Positions 25,081 through 37,700 of a stretch of DNA of 64,000 nt are shown one piece after another. The stretch spans positions 4,154,001 to 4,218,000 of the forward strand of contig JAJKFH010000374.1 in the NCBI GenBank assembly GCA_023333565.1. The letters are read 5' to 3'. The number at the start of each line of letters is the position of its first letter. Position 1 is the stretch's first letter. Source of the DNA: Puffinus mauretanicus (lineage: Eukaryota; Chordata; Aves; Procellariiformes; Procellariidae). Both the position numbers and the translations under genes were made by a program. Below the pieces are notes generated by a model. It made no database searches and had not been told where the DNA came from. It was given only the letters and a program-made list of their open reading frames with translations.

Positions 25081-28000
25081 TTGCTTTTCCTGACACATTG
25101 TCTCAAACAGAACTTTTAAGGTCAGAATAGATCAGATAATCTGACAAAGAACCAAAACTGAACAGATTGCTGGCTTTGTCTGCTTGGGGTTTATATTCAT
25201 TTTCAGAGTGTATGATCGAGTAGGACTGGTCAGGAGCAGATGTAGAAGGTAAGATGAAGTGCAAGTCCATAAAGGAAAAAGAAAATGAAAGATTTCTAAG
25301 TGTCTGGAAAGTAGTTCTTGAGATACTCAAAAGATGAGGCATCCCTGGCAAGCCTGGGGGACTGTTAGTAAAACTAGAACTTTATGGTGTCTTCAGGTTT
25401 TATTTTAGAACAATGCTATCAGCCCTCACTGAAACCCCAGGGAAATTTCTGACATTGCATTTGTTGCAGGTATATCCTTTATTATTGTTTAATTTTGCTT
25501 TGCAACCTCTAGCATTAACATTTAGAACAATTACAATCCAAAAGACTCTGTGTTTGTGTTCTACAACTGGAGCTGTCAATCAATCTGTTGTTATCAGAAG
25601 TTTCTTCCATAAATATTAGGCAACTGGGGCCCTATTATCCTATCTGTTATGCAGTGTGAATTTGACAAAAAAAGGTGCAAGTTACAGTTAATCTTTCTGG
25701 AGTGAGTGAGAGTTTTAGGAAGATGCTATCATGTGGTTTCAGAAGAGCCAGAGAGTTTGAAGACACATAAAAGATTCAGGGCTATATGATATGTGACCAT
25801 GCTGGTCTTTAGATAAGGTGTGGTCAGACCCATATCCCTCATTATTTTTCTCTCAGATTTGGATTAAAAAGGGAAGAGTTAAAGCTGCTTCAGGTAACTC
25901 TCCCTTGATCTGGTTTCTGAGAATTGCCTTGATTGGCAATATGGGAATGCAAAATATATTGCTATAGTACTAATGCAGGATTTTTCATGGACTTGGCATA
26001 GCTGTAGGATACACTTATCCTTCATGCAAGAGGTGATTGATATTGTAGTTAGGAGTTACGCTGGCAGTGAAATTATAATAGAATTGTTTATTTAGGAAAG
26101 CTGAACTTTCAGCAGCAACTGCATTGTGTAGCTGGGTGCGGGAACTGGGAACTTTGTCTAAACTGACTCATTCCAGAACACATTTTTACTTCTATATTGG
26201 ATACTTGAATGCACAATGAGCTTTTTAAAATTAATATTACCACATGTGGTATCTCAGAGAAGCATACCAGTGAAAAGACACCAGTCTAAAACAAAGGTAC
26301 ATGCCCAGATTCAGCAGATGCAATGCTGATATTTAAGAAATGGTAGACCATAAAATAGGGTGATTCACATTTACCCATTCTTATCCAAGCCAGCTAAAAA
26401 TTTCTTCTCTGTCTCTGATGTAGCTAATTTATTAGAGATGATTCGCTCTTACAGGATTTAGGAAGACATGCCCATTGTGCGGTCAGTATTAATATACTAA
26501 GCTTATCAGTGTCATGTTGTACCATCAGCTGCCCCTGCACTGTGCTATGAAACCCAAAAGCTGTTCATGTATAGCTGCAAAAGGTCTTTTGAGGTTCTCA
26601 TAGGAATAAGTAAAACTACTAAAGAAAATAAAAAGATCTGGAAGAAGATGGTTTGAGAACATGGGCCACTTCCTCTCTGTGCCATTCTGAACAGGTACAT
26701 GGACATTTTTCTTAACTATCGTCAGCCCCACTGACACCAACTGGTACCATCCAGAGGTTTGCAGGGGTCTGAGATGCCAGCATCTCACCTCCACACAATT
26801 GGGTCAGTCTGTGGCTTTTGCTGGTGGAGTACTTAGATCACGTTAAGGAGTTTTTGGGATCACTGTTTCAGTATCTATAGGCATCCAGTTCCCTTACCAT
26901 TCCCTCACTTTTTCAGGTGAGTCCACAGTCTGCTGATACTTATCCTTAGAGACTTTTAGGGAACAAAATACCTTAAACCTCAAGACACTGATTTCATGCC
27001 AGCCCATAGAGATTTTACTCCAGCTTGACCTGAAGTCTCCATGGCATTGCTTATTGGCCTGTCCCCTGGAGAAGAACGGCTGGTGCTGCATGGCCGCGTT
27101 TCTAGCTGCTTGGGACCTTATCAACCTAACCCACTGGTACAAGCTGATAGTCTTGTATGCTCTGTTTTGCCTGTCTACACAGGTGTAACATGCAGGTAGC
27201 TCCCACTGAAGTCAACATACCTGTATGTTTGGGCCCCACACCTATAAAAAATAGTGTCAAGCTTTTTCCTTCACTTTTTTCCCCTGTTTTCTGCACTGTT
27301 CTTTTCATTTCTTTCCCTCCACTTCTCTCTTTCTACTCCTCTGTGTGTCCTTTCTTATTCTCCGTTTACACTAGTAATGGGACCTGATTGCACTGCACAG
27401 CATGCAAACATCAGGTAAAAGGACACAGTGTTCAGAGAAGAACATGAGGTGACCAAAGCATTAGAGTGTTAATACTGAGTAGGCTTTTTATTCCTCTATT
27501 TATCTCCTGCACCTGTCTCCACTCTGATATCACGGCTCACTTTCTGCTCTGCGTTTGAGGACTAAGCTCCCGTTTTCCCTACATGATCTGTTTGTTCCCT
27601 GGGCTTTTTTGGGTTTGTTTTTATACTCAGTCAGACAAAAACCTAATGATCCATATACAAAAATCAGCTTTCTGCTCTGGACTGTAAGTGCCAGCTCTTT
27701 CCTGAGAATTTGGCATTATCAGAATTACTGTTGATTATATACAGAAGCATTCTCTAGGTTGATGTGGTGTTTGGATAATGCTTTAATGATGTTGGCGTAA
27801 TCAATTAGTTAATATAGTATTAGAAGGACTTAGCAGGTGCTCATGTGTACTGGTGGGATTTTTCCAGCTATCTGCTTTATAGAAAAAAAGCAGCATGCTT
27901 CATTGTTAAAGCTGTTTTGGAGTTAGGTCTCCCTTCCTCCTCTCTCCCACTCTATTTTTCTCACTTTCCCTGTTTCTCTTTCCTTCTTTCTTTCTCTTTT

Positions 28001-28084
28001 GCAAGCATTCCCCCCCGCCCCTTTTTGCTTTCCCTCAGACTGAAAATGATGTTTGCTGCTTATGGGGTATTGATTGTGTATTAT
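25081..28084. other. Unique DNA, no gene seen
   Basis: No exon or repeat recognised. A pyrimidine-rich stretch lies at about 27915-28030. It begins with a CTCCCTTCCTCC-type tract and ends in CCCCCCGCCCC. Confidence 0.5.
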
Positions 28085-28260
28085 CAGTCAGGCTCACACA
28101 TCGACAATTACATGTAGTGCCAAGGTAGCCGTGACAATGAGGACTGGTTGCCATGGCAGTGAAAGAGGCCTATTGCTGCTACCAGGCGCCTGCTCTATAG
28201 CGATAATCATGCTGCTCATTTCATTTTAATTGAAATTTGAAATCATATTCTCTGGGAAGA
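28085..28260. promoter_or_regulatory. Candidate regulatory block with RFX-type palindrome
   Basis: GTTGCCATGGCAGT at 28147-28160 matches 12 of 14 bases of the inverted-repeat site bound by RFX factors (GTTGCC, short spacer, GGCAAC). It is followed by GATAATCATG, TTTTAATTGAAATTTGAAA and AAATCATATTC. The stretch has no simple repeats and looks like ordinary conserved non-coding DNA. What is seen is the motif; the regulatory role is inferred. Confidence 0.3.
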
Positions 28261-29659
28261 AGCAAATGGACCTTTTTCTCCTTTTTTTTTTTCCCACCAC
28301 CAAAAAAAAAATTACAAATATGAAAGATTTGAACGTTTCTTACAGCAAAATATTAACTTCCTGACAGTCAGTCAACACCGAAAGACCGGAGTCAATGCAG
28401 AGCTTTATAAAGGTAGTTTTTCAATCTTTCTCATTTTGTTCCTAATTAATTCCCAATTTTCATTTTTCACTAGCTTCGTGTTCCATTTGCTCTGCTGTGT
28501 TCTTTTTTTGGTACCAGCTGATCCAGATAGTCAGCTAGTTCTTCGCAAAAGTCACCGTTTGCTGCAAGCTACAAACTCGGATTTGTTTTAGCAGTGAATA
28601 ACAGAACTTGCCCATTGTTATTTGTATAATTTTTATTAAGTTTATTGTCTAGTATAAGCAAAGTTTTCCACTGTGTAAATTGACACACCTCCACCAATGA
28701 CAGTGAAAATGCAGTAACTCTTGTTTTCAGAGAAGTGGAAAATTAGTGAAGAGGTGTAGGGGTGAGTGGGAAAAAAGAATTTGAAAGCTTAACAGTAGCA
28801 AGAGAAGGGGATACAGAAAAGTATATTCTGATGGCAGGAAGTGCAAAGGGAAAAGTTGTCTCACTGACAATGTTAACTTTGGGAGAAGGACAGTGACAAA
28901 AGCTGACAAAGAGAAAATTAGACCCTCTTTTCTTGATGCTAAGCAGCATCAAGGCGAGGTTAACCTTCTCAGAAGCTGAGAACTAAAGTAAGATGCCTGC
29001 TTGCTTTCCTCCACCTTTGGTTCTGCACAGCATGTGTGGCTTTCCCACAGTTCTTCAAAGTGGCCAAAACTTGAGTGTATATATTGAATCTACCACTGCT
29101 TCCAATTTGCTTTCCCATTTGGTACCATGGATTCAGGGAGTCTCCCACATGTGTGCCAGTCTTGCCATCTAGTAATAGTAAAAGTTAGACATGTTGCACC
29201 TAACAATTGGATATTTTTTTTTTTAAATGTTCTTTTGGTTTTGGTTGGACTTTGTGGCTTTTCAAACTAGGAATGGACCTGACAAATAGAGGAGTTTACA
29301 GTTACTAGCTAATGTCTTTCAGCTGTAGAGAACATGTGTGTAAAATGCACTTTGTCATCTCCTGTTACATCCTTGGTTGATTCCTTTCCTAATAAGCATC
29401 TGATTATTGGATGAACCTGAAAGGCAATCTTCAAATTTGAATCCCAAACTTCAAAAGATTAAGGCTTGTTAAGGCTTGTCTTTCATCCAAAGCCCTCTGG
29501 GTTACACTGCAAAATTTGGGGAGTTTAGAATGGAAAGGTATTAACTGCTCACAGGGTCCTCTGCATCACAGCTCTGAATGTGTTAGTGTGAAGGAGCCTG
29601 TCACTGGCTACTTTCTTTGCAGTAAAGCATTTGGCCTTCCAACTCCTCATCAGTCTTTG
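28261..29659. other. Unique DNA, no gene seen
   Basis: Apart from short T-rich and A-rich runs near 28282-28313, nothing recognisable was found. Confidence 0.5.
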
Positions 29660-29725
29660 CCACTACTGGATTTGAACCTCAAGCTCTGAATCTGCAGTGT
29701 AACCAGGCATTTTAATGAGAATCTG
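29660..29725 (-). repeat. Possible tRNA-derived SINE head, reverse orientation
   Basis: The stretch GGATTTGAACCTCAAGC followed by AGTGTAACCAGGCAT resembles the reverse complement of a tRNA-related B-box head as found in MIR. It is short and decayed, so it could be coincidental. Confidence 0.3.
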
Positions 29726-30944
29726 GCTAGTGTGTGGTCAAGCTAAGAGTATCCTATCTCTTGGTTACCTCTAGTATTGCTAACCTCTGGCTTTCCATGA
29801 GAGAAGCAGCAAGCAGGGACTGCGTAGGTAGCTTCGTGATGTGGCTTTAGCACCTGAAATGGCACTGGGTGCAATTGCCATGTGTTTTCTTTAAACACTG
29901 ATAAACTAGCTTTTACCCAGGCAGATTCCAGATTTCTTTGCTGATTTGTTTTTGCTGTTTTGTTGCGTGGTTTTTTTTTTCCAATTTTTTGATTTTGTTT
30001 ACAAATGCCACTTTCCTCTCTTAAATGATACAGTTTTTAAGCAGCTCACAGGTTTTTATTTCTGCTCTGGGGCCAGATCAAAACACACTGCCACCAAATG
30101 ATACAATATACTGATCCAGATTAAACTTACATTGCCGGTATAAAGCTATTCAAAAAAATGTTAGTGGGTTGACTTTGCAGTGAATGGTAATATTTATGCT
30201 AGATCAGACACTATCTGTTTGTTCTTTTCTAACTTTATGCTGGAATGAACATCATCTGTCCTCCCTTAGCCAGCTGAAAGTCAGTATAACCATGAAAACC
30301 AACATAGTCTCTGAATTGCGTGCACTGGTCATTCAAAAGAAAGGCAACTATCTGCTTGCCACACACCTAGATCACAGTTTGTACTGCTGGGTGATCCCCA
30401 GATTGCACTGGTTGGTAGCAGTGTTTTTCAAAGGAAAGCCTTTACCCTGCAGCTAGCAAGGACCTGCAGACACTGTGCTCGCTGGGAGGGTGGGTGCTGA
30501 CCCAGGGGAATTACACCCTCTCTGGGGTTCCTCTCACTGTGGCAGCCTGACTTTTCTGCAGAGGTCTCCTCTCCAAATGCTGCCTGAACTTCAGTCTGAT
30601 TAGTGTGTGAGGTCTGATGCACTTTCAGCTTGAAGTGTTATGCTTTGAGCCTGTCTGCTGCAGCCTGCTTTGGAAACATCTGTCTGAAAGTAGATCTAAG
30701 GCCCTAGAGGGGTTTTGAAGCCATTACTGGTGGCAGGGCTGAGATTAAAGTAATAAAAAAAACCCAACTGAAGCAAGTGGTTAGAGAGACAGATAAAGTG
30801 TGAGGTAATATTAAAGCTGGAAGATGAGCAGGGACAGTGAGGGAAGCGGAGGTCCATTTGTGCCAGGAGTTTTAACAACCTGCGCTCTACATTGCGTATC
30901 CAGACACTCTGCTGCCCCCTTTTCCCTGAATCCTCGCAGACCAG
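29726..30944. other. Unique DNA, no gene seen
   Basis: No feature recognised. Open frames at 30184-30456 (plus) and 30428-30622 (minus) have no family signature. Confidence 0.5.
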
Positions 30945-31125
30945 CAGAGTTCTTAATTAAGTGTCAAAGAATTGATTAGCCAGAGCTCTTGCAAGGCAAT
31001 TCCATTGATGAAACCATTTTGTCAGGTCGGCTGATATAATTAGACCAAACAAGATGTGAAATCTTCAGTGTTTTGGGCTACAGCCCAGTAATTATTTAAT
31101 TTGTAATAAAAAGGAGCTGGGGAGG
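30945..31125. promoter_or_regulatory. Candidate conserved non-coding enhancer-like block
   Basis: This is a dense set of developmental-factor words: TTAATTAA (30953-30960), AATTGATTAGCC (30970-30981), TTCCATTGATGAAACC (31000-31015), GATATAATTAGACC (31033-31046) and GTAATTATTTAATTTG (31088-31103). The spacing and the absence of repeats resemble vertebrate enhancers of developmental genes. No open frame or splice site suggests an exon. Confidence is limited because only one species is available. Confidence 0.35.
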
Positions 31126-31460
31126 GAGATGGAACAGCAGCAGGAGTGAAAAAAATTGAGGAAAAAAGTTTACAAAATGTTTTTCTTTCCCTCCCTTCCC
31201 ACCGTTCTTTCCTCTCGCGGGAGTTTGCAGAAAGCTGCTTAATGTCTGTGCAGAGGAAGCCTTGGTGAGCTGTCAGCACTTGTCCATTCCTCTTGAGACT
31301 TAATACCGCCTTCCTTGCAACTCATCAAACTGCCAGGCCTGATTTATACAGAGCTAAACATACTAGTGCTGTTGGGATGATCATCATTATTGAGATTACG
31401 CTGTTCATTTTCTAAGCTGCTGCTAGTGTGTCTGAGGAGTTAGGACAGAATCGTATTTTT

Positions 31461-31670
31461 AACAATAATTAGCACTTATCTGGCAGTTTCCTGTGGATCC
31501 TTGTGCTTTATGGAAGAGAGCCAATACATGCCCATTTTACAGATGGAGAAATTGAACTTCAGAGGAGTGGTGTAATGTGATCGGTGCTTCACTGGAGAGG
31601 AGGGGCATGGCTGGGAATGAGACCAGATCTCCTAACTGCCAGCCCAGGCCCCACGCCACCAGACCATGTT
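31461..31670 (-). repeat. MIR/L2-type ancient SINE relic
   Basis: The plus strand shows the reverse complement of a MIR-like element in order. There is CCCATTTTACAGATGGAGAAA (31529-31549, two overlapping 20-base words), TTGAACTTCAGAGG, a decayed GTGATCGG segment, then GGGAATGAGACCAGATCTCC (31613-31632) and a terminal CCACCAGACCATG that corresponds to the tRNA-like head. The order of core and tRNA-related parts fits MIR on the minus strand. An L2 3' end shares the first half and is the alternative. Divergence is high, as expected for an insertion predating birds. Confidence 0.7.
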
Positions 31671-33240
31671 TGCCATTCTTGTGGATAGCAGCAGGGTTTT
31701 CTCTTCCTTCTCCACCCTTTGGTGAGATAGTGGCTGAGCTGCCATTAGTACAGTACGGTAATGGGCTGCTGCCTCGTGTTCCCGGGTTCTCCACACTTGC
31801 CCACTGTACTGACTCTTTGAAGACCCCTTTTTGCCACAGCACACTTCCTTGCACAGTGCATTTGATACTGAGTCCTAAAGGCTTTCATAGATTAAAATGA
31901 GTGAAGGACATTATGCAAGTAGGAAATATAGCCACTCCAAGTTCTTACTTCCAAAGCCTGGAGAGCAGCAGGCTGCAAGCTCTCCCTTGGACTTTTACTA
32001 CAGAAGGTGACCACACAGCAAATCCACAAAAGAGCTGAGAGCTCAGAAGCCTCCATCTCTGTCTCCTATTTAAGCCAATTTGTGCTAGCTGCTTTCTTGA
32101 GCTACTGTAGCTGGATTTTATGAGTGCTCTTCTTTGTGAGGTTTTTTTTAATGTGTTTGTTTAGGTTTTTTCTTTCATTGCAAGAACAGGAGATAAAAAA
32201 CTCCACTTTAATAATAGAAGGAAAATAATCCCATGTGCTACGAGTTGGTGAGAGAAAACCAGGGAAAGGAAGAGAATATGAAAGAAAATCTGGTTATCAA
32301 GTGAAAATCACATTCCAAAGATGTTTCACGCCTTGCAGTGCAAGGTTTTCTCCCTAAGCTGTGATTATTGGATGATAGCTCTAGCCCTACTCCATCCCCC
32401 GCACACCTTCCTCATGCTATTACAGAACAAACACGCACTGCCTTCCTCCTCTTCCTCTCTACCACCCCTTTCCTATATTCTTCTTTTCTTGAGATGTGCA
32501 CAGGTCTGTGTAGTGGAAAGAAATAAGGCTGACGGAATCAGAGACTGAACAGAAGTATCAGCTGAGTTACAGATGATAATAAGTTAGAACAAATCCCCAT
32601 GTGCATTTCTGAGAACGATGCACCATTGTCCTAGAGGCAAGGGGCTGCCATGTTCCTGTCCCTCCATTTTCCACGGGGCAGGGAATATTATGTTGTCTGA
32701 ATAGTGCATGAAGCAAAGGTGGAAGGTGAACGATGTATTTATACAGAAGGCAGCCACAGTAAGGCCAGAACGAAATTATTGAGCTAAGATAAGGTGATGG
32801 GTAGGCCAAGCTGCAGGGAAAAGCAATGCATTGTCATCTGCCCTTCTGAGTTGTTTCATAGAGCAAGGGCTGTGCTGGTTATTAAGGCAGAGGGCAGAGC
32901 CCTTGTGGAAATGCAGAGCTGGTCTCTATCATAGTGAAATCTAAAATCCAGCAGTAACTATGTGCTAAGGAATTTCCTTGAACACTCCAGGTATGGAAAC
33001 ACATGATAAGCTGCTAGGATGCAGTCATAAAAGCAAAAGTCTAAAAAGCGTGAGGATGCTGTTTGTCATCCTTTAGAGGAGAGTGCTTTTCACTGAGCTG
33101 TGGCCACAAGCATAGGAATCTGGAGATACATTTCTGTGGATTATGTACGGGTTGTGGCTATGCAATTTATCGGGATACAAGACCAACCCTGTCAAGGCTG
33201 TAATTAGTTTCTGGAAATTGTTGAGTAGAGATAATATATC
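31671..33240. other. Unique DNA, no gene seen
   Basis: Open frames on both strands at 31537-31900 overlap each other and partly cover the MIR relic. None is a credible gene. Nothing else recognised. Confidence 0.5.
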
Positions 33241-33300
33241 TTTGTGTGTGTATGTGTATACATATATTTATATACACGTATGCACAGACACATAGAGAAT
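33241..33300. repeat. Imperfect palindromic TG/TA/CA repeat
   Basis: A purine-pyrimidine alternating stretch goes from TG-rich through TATA-rich to CA-rich, giving an imperfect inverted repeat centred near 33268. It resembles the perfect example at 40040-40067. Confidence 0.7.
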
Positions 33301-34354
33301 ATACACAACAGCTACTGAATAGTTCTGAGGGGGCTGGATCTGCTGAATGTTATTTCTGTGGCTCCCTTTTAGTGTTTATGCAGTGGGACAATCCATCTGC
33401 CCATGGGTGCTTGTCTTGTGTAGTCATGCCACAACTTATCACAGGAGGCCCCAGAGTATCCTGATGTAGTCGCATACCTGGTACCACCATGTGATGTCCA
33501 ACAGAAATACTTCCATGCTGTGTGATACAGCATTAGGACAGAGAGGGGTGGATTTTGCACAAGCCCCAAATATGAAAAATCGGAGCCTTCTTGCTCCTCA
33601 TGTTTATAGCACCCCAAACAACTCCTTAAACATGAGGAATAACATAAAAGATAATTTCTTCCTTGCTCTCTTCCTCACTCTCTGCTGTCTGCAGAGCACC
33701 ATACATTTCCTAACTGTCACTACCACTTCTCTGCTGGAATGGTGAGATTTTGTCTGTTAATTGAAGAGCTAAAGCCAGTGATGAGTGTGACTGTGATCTG
33801 CAGCCACTGTCCCAATGTTCATGCTCTGCTTCTCTAGTTTTATAGCCCTTGCGCATTTCGTACATTGTGTCAAGAGATGTTTGTTTCTTTCTGTTTAGGC
33901 AAGTGAAACTTATAGATCAAATTTTGGAAGCCATTAAAAGTATGTTAAATCAGGGACACCACTGATGTAAGGGCATTAATGAGGGGCAGCCCACGGTGTT
34001 TGGCAGTATTGATTCTACTGTTAAGTGGCTGTTAAAAACATTAAGCATCTGATCCATACTTTTTACCAGCTTAAGCAGAGTGGGGATAAACATCTGAGCA
34101 CGCACTAAATGACAAGACTTTGATGTTGCTTTTGTGAGTATTGAACCGAGGGGATGATGTGTTTCTCTTTCAGTCTGTGTTCCCTGGAGTTTGACACCTA
34201 GTGCAAAGAGCATTGAGAGTTTACACCTGCTCAGCATGGAAGAGCTATAGGGCAGCATGGTATGGAGACATCGTCCTGTTTAAGCACCAGGACTAAGTGA
34301 TAGAATAAGATCCTGTTAACATTTTTGCAGAACTTCTTTACCTTCTTCTGTCAG
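33301..34354. other. Unique DNA, no gene seen
   Basis: No recognised feature. Open frames at 33369-33745 and 33950-34258 have no family signature. Confidence 0.5.
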
Positions 34355-34710
34355 TTAAACACTATTATCTAGGTAATCATAGTGGACATCCAATGTGGAA
34401 AGTCTTTCTTGTTCCTTCTCTAGTATTTCTGGCTCATGTTTGGGCAGTTGAAACAATGTGAGTGTTTTTGGTTTCTTAGGCATTTTTTGCTTCCCACTTT
34501 CAATAGTGACTGTATTGTCAGCTGCAAATATGGAATAATAATAGGGAAGAACCCAGAGTGTTTTCCAACATCTGAAACTTTTGTCTGAGCATTGGGGCAA
34601 GCGGTAGGAATGTCTTCCCTTGTGCATTTGTATATAGCTTCCTCTACTAGCTCAAATAAGAGTCTCTCAGCTGTGTCATAGCTCCTCTCCATTGATGGAG
34701 ATTCTCTATT
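34355..34710 (-). pseudogene. Frame-broken coding-like segment, identity unknown
   Basis: Two 90-codon open frames overlap on the minus strand in different frames (34420-34692 and 34355-34627). The first begins MERSYDTAERLLFELVEEA and reads like a soluble, helical protein for about 45 residues before turning hydrophobic. The second reads naturally in its last half, with a Lys/Glu-rich stretch containing PKKPKTLTLFQLPKHEPEIL and ending YDYLDNSV before a stop. Amino-acid-like texture switching from one frame to the other suggests one ancestral frame with a frameshift near 34540-34600, as in a decayed pseudogene. A pyrimidine-rich stretch ending in TAG lies upstream of the first frame, at about 34711-34735, and could be an old splice acceptor. 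I do not recognise the family. Chance frames of this length are common, so this is tentative. Confidence 0.25.
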
Positions 34711-37700
34711 AGTTCAAGCACAAAGATAAAGATGTGTCATACAGTGTTCTGAATTTGCACGTAATAAAATATACGGTTTCTGTCTTAACAATCTTGTGAT
34801 CTAAACCTTATTCCTGCTGTTGCTGTGGAGCTGTGAGATGGCCACAGGGTGCAGGAGAGTGCCAACCTGGTGGTGGCACATCTGTTGTGTTATTCTGCCT
34901 CAAACCCTTTGCCCAAGCCTGGTTCAGAGCGCTCAGTCAGAAGCTGTCACTATGTAGCCTAGACAGTGGTGGGCTTCCTGTGGGTGTAATATGTTCAAGC
35001 TGTGAGTTGGCATGTCACTCATAATGACTGACGACTTCAGGTGATTAAGAGAAAGTGGTGTCAGGCTTCATTGACAGTCCAGGAAGAAGGATAGCGGCTA
35101 TAACTTGGAGGCTTATCTGGAAAGGACAAAGTATGGATACCTGCAGGGAGGGGTAAAGGGGAAAGCTACTCAGGCATTTGGAGGTACATTTCTTTTTCTT
35201 TGCTTGAGAGCAGATTTGGGTGCTTTCAGAGTGGAATCGATGTGGGGGCAGATCTCTGGAGCTGTACTGAGGCACCAGCTGCAGGGAGGGACGCTGAGAG
35301 CCAGTGAACGTGAAAAATGGATGCAAAGTAGAACAGTCTTTCAAGCTGGCTTTCATTACATGGGATCAATGAATAAAGTGTGTCAGGGAAAAGACAGGCC
35401 CCTAGTAGTAGTACATATTTTCCACACCTTGAGCTGCAATTTAGAACCAGCTGAAATTAAAACCATTAAAAAAAAGGCACAAAACTTTACAGTTTTCCCT
35501 CTCTGGATTTTGCACCTGCTCAGATTTTGCTTTGTGAGAAACCCTGATAAAACAGGTATTGTAGGTTTGCATGAAAATGGTGCTGAGGGCAATGATTTCC
35601 GAAGCTTCTGAAGGAAGTTTACCTTTACTTAGAAAGTGACTCATTTTTACCGAGAAAACAAGTGTGCTTTGAGGGTGACAGTGTTTTGAAGAGATGGGAC
35701 CATTTTTAACACGATAATCGGGGCAGGGGGGAGTGGGGAGATGAAAATGATGCCATTTTTAGGAGTTTAGGTTTTACTTATTTGCCGGAATTTCTCTAGA
35801 CGAGTAAGGTGACCTTGAGCGGTGACTGGCCTTTCTGTGCCGCACAGCTGAGCATGGTGCAGGGTGCATTGGCCCAGTTCCTCACGACTGGTGTCTGTAA
35901 CATGTAGAGCAGATCTGTGCAGATATGTGCTGTTCTCCTTGCAGCAGTGTTGTCCTATCCATATACAGCTGATGGTCTCTGCCTCTCAGCAGGGCCACAG
36001 TGCTTTCCAGATGTGCTGCTTCTGACTCTGATGCAGCTTGGATACACTGGTTCGTGGCTTTCTGAAAGATACTCTTCTGTCCGCTGCTTTCTTTTCTGGC
36101 CGTATTGTAGGGCTCAGTTGCATCCTTCGTGTTTTGGGAGGATGCATCATTGAAGGTTGTGAAATATTCTGCTAACAGGCAGGTGGGAAGTCTCGATTCC
36201 AAAAGGTTGTGGTCAGGATCCACAAAAGCACTATAGTGTTTAAGGTGCAGCTTAAGGGATACTGAAAACTCTGCTTAGGCAGCATAGCTGCCTGGGACAC
36301 TGTACGTATCTGCTTTTTCTGGTGAAATTTTACTAAGAGGCCTCCTACTCTGCTCCGGTGCGTGCCCAGAAGTGCTGCCGACTTAGCTGTGCTGAATGCC
36401 TGCATAGTTTTCTAATGTCTAAGCTTTTTGTGTGTCCTTGTGCCTAACTCCTCAGGTGGAGATGATGGGGTGGGAGGAGAATGGGAGAGGCCACATTGGT
36501 GGGTATGCTTTTTAGACCTTTTACACCTATTGAGACCTTTTCTGTCTTTAAGCTCAGAAAATGTTCCTTCTTTCAAGGACTCTGTAAATACAGTGTTCAC
36601 AGTCCAGGTCCTCTGTCTCTGAGTCCTTTATTCTGGGTACTGCAGAGACTCATACTTAGGAGCCCCTGGGCCTCTAAACGTTTGGACTGTGTACGTTCTG
36701 GGAAAGTGACCTGTCATTTAGCGGTGATTGTCATCAGTTGGTCTAATCCCCACTCATCCACTGTCGAAAGCAGTTTTACTACTAATGAACGTGGGACAAG
36801 TGGTTTCCAGTAGCTGCCACTGTGATCGAAACCTGGTGGAATATGATCTCAAGTCTATTTGCTCAAATAATAATGGAAACAATTTTTAACCCTTTGTGAC
36901 TGCAGAATTAGAACTGCAGCATATAGAAATTAAGATGCATTTGAAATATTTTTCACTCTTATTAAAGTCAGCAGAATGTTGAGAGAAGAGAGATACATCT
37001 TCTTTCATGGCTTACATGTTTTTATAGAGTTGTTTAAGAAGTCCAGAAGTTCTTTATTTCAGATGATGTATGAGCTGGAAAGGTGTAAACTTCAGATCAC
37101 AGGCTGGCAATTAGGGAAGGAAAAAACAGCATTTTTTCTTGAATGCTAAGTGTATGTGATATGAGACCCATAATGGCACTTTAACTGAGCTGCTTTCCTA
37201 GCATAATTGCACTCTAAATTATTTTAAATAACATGTAAGGAGAGATCAGTTATTGGCAACTTTAGCAATACAGGTAAGTTTTTTTCAGACAAAGTCTTTG
37301 TCAGCTTTTAGGGTAGAGATCAGCTAGAGAAAAAACATCATGATTGCATGTGATTTACGCTTTGAAAGTATTTAAATCCTCTTTGCAGCCATTTCAGTTT
37401 TACACAACAGAATTGTTCTCAGTCTGTACATGCAACGTGCGTATTGGCAACTCTATATGCAACGTATTGCTTACACTAAGGCCAAAGCTACCACCAGTCC
37501 ATGAGATTTGCCCATCAGAAAGGTCTGAGGCCCAGAGCAGCAGGGCAGAGGGAAGAGTGGCTGGATGGCTCTGCAGGTCTGTGTTTTCAGCCTGCAGGCC
37601 TTCGGGATCCAGGCACTAATGCTTGCCTCGTTGAGCTGATGGTTCTCAGGGAAGTTGTGTTTGCGCTGTGTGTATATAGCAATAAAATTCACCCTCCTCT

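Noticed and set aside
28282..28313. Adjacent T-rich and A-rich runs as a retroposon target or tail
   Set aside because: No element body or duplication flanks them; simple low-complexity DNA explains them.
35105..35611. 168-codon plus-strand frame
   Set aside because: No recognisable domain, opposite-strand frames over the same bases, and a length expected by chance in 64 kb.
35800..35860. MIR-like words GTGACCTTGAGC and CTTTCTGTGCC
   Set aside because: Too short and isolated; the rest of the MIR chain is not visible on either side.
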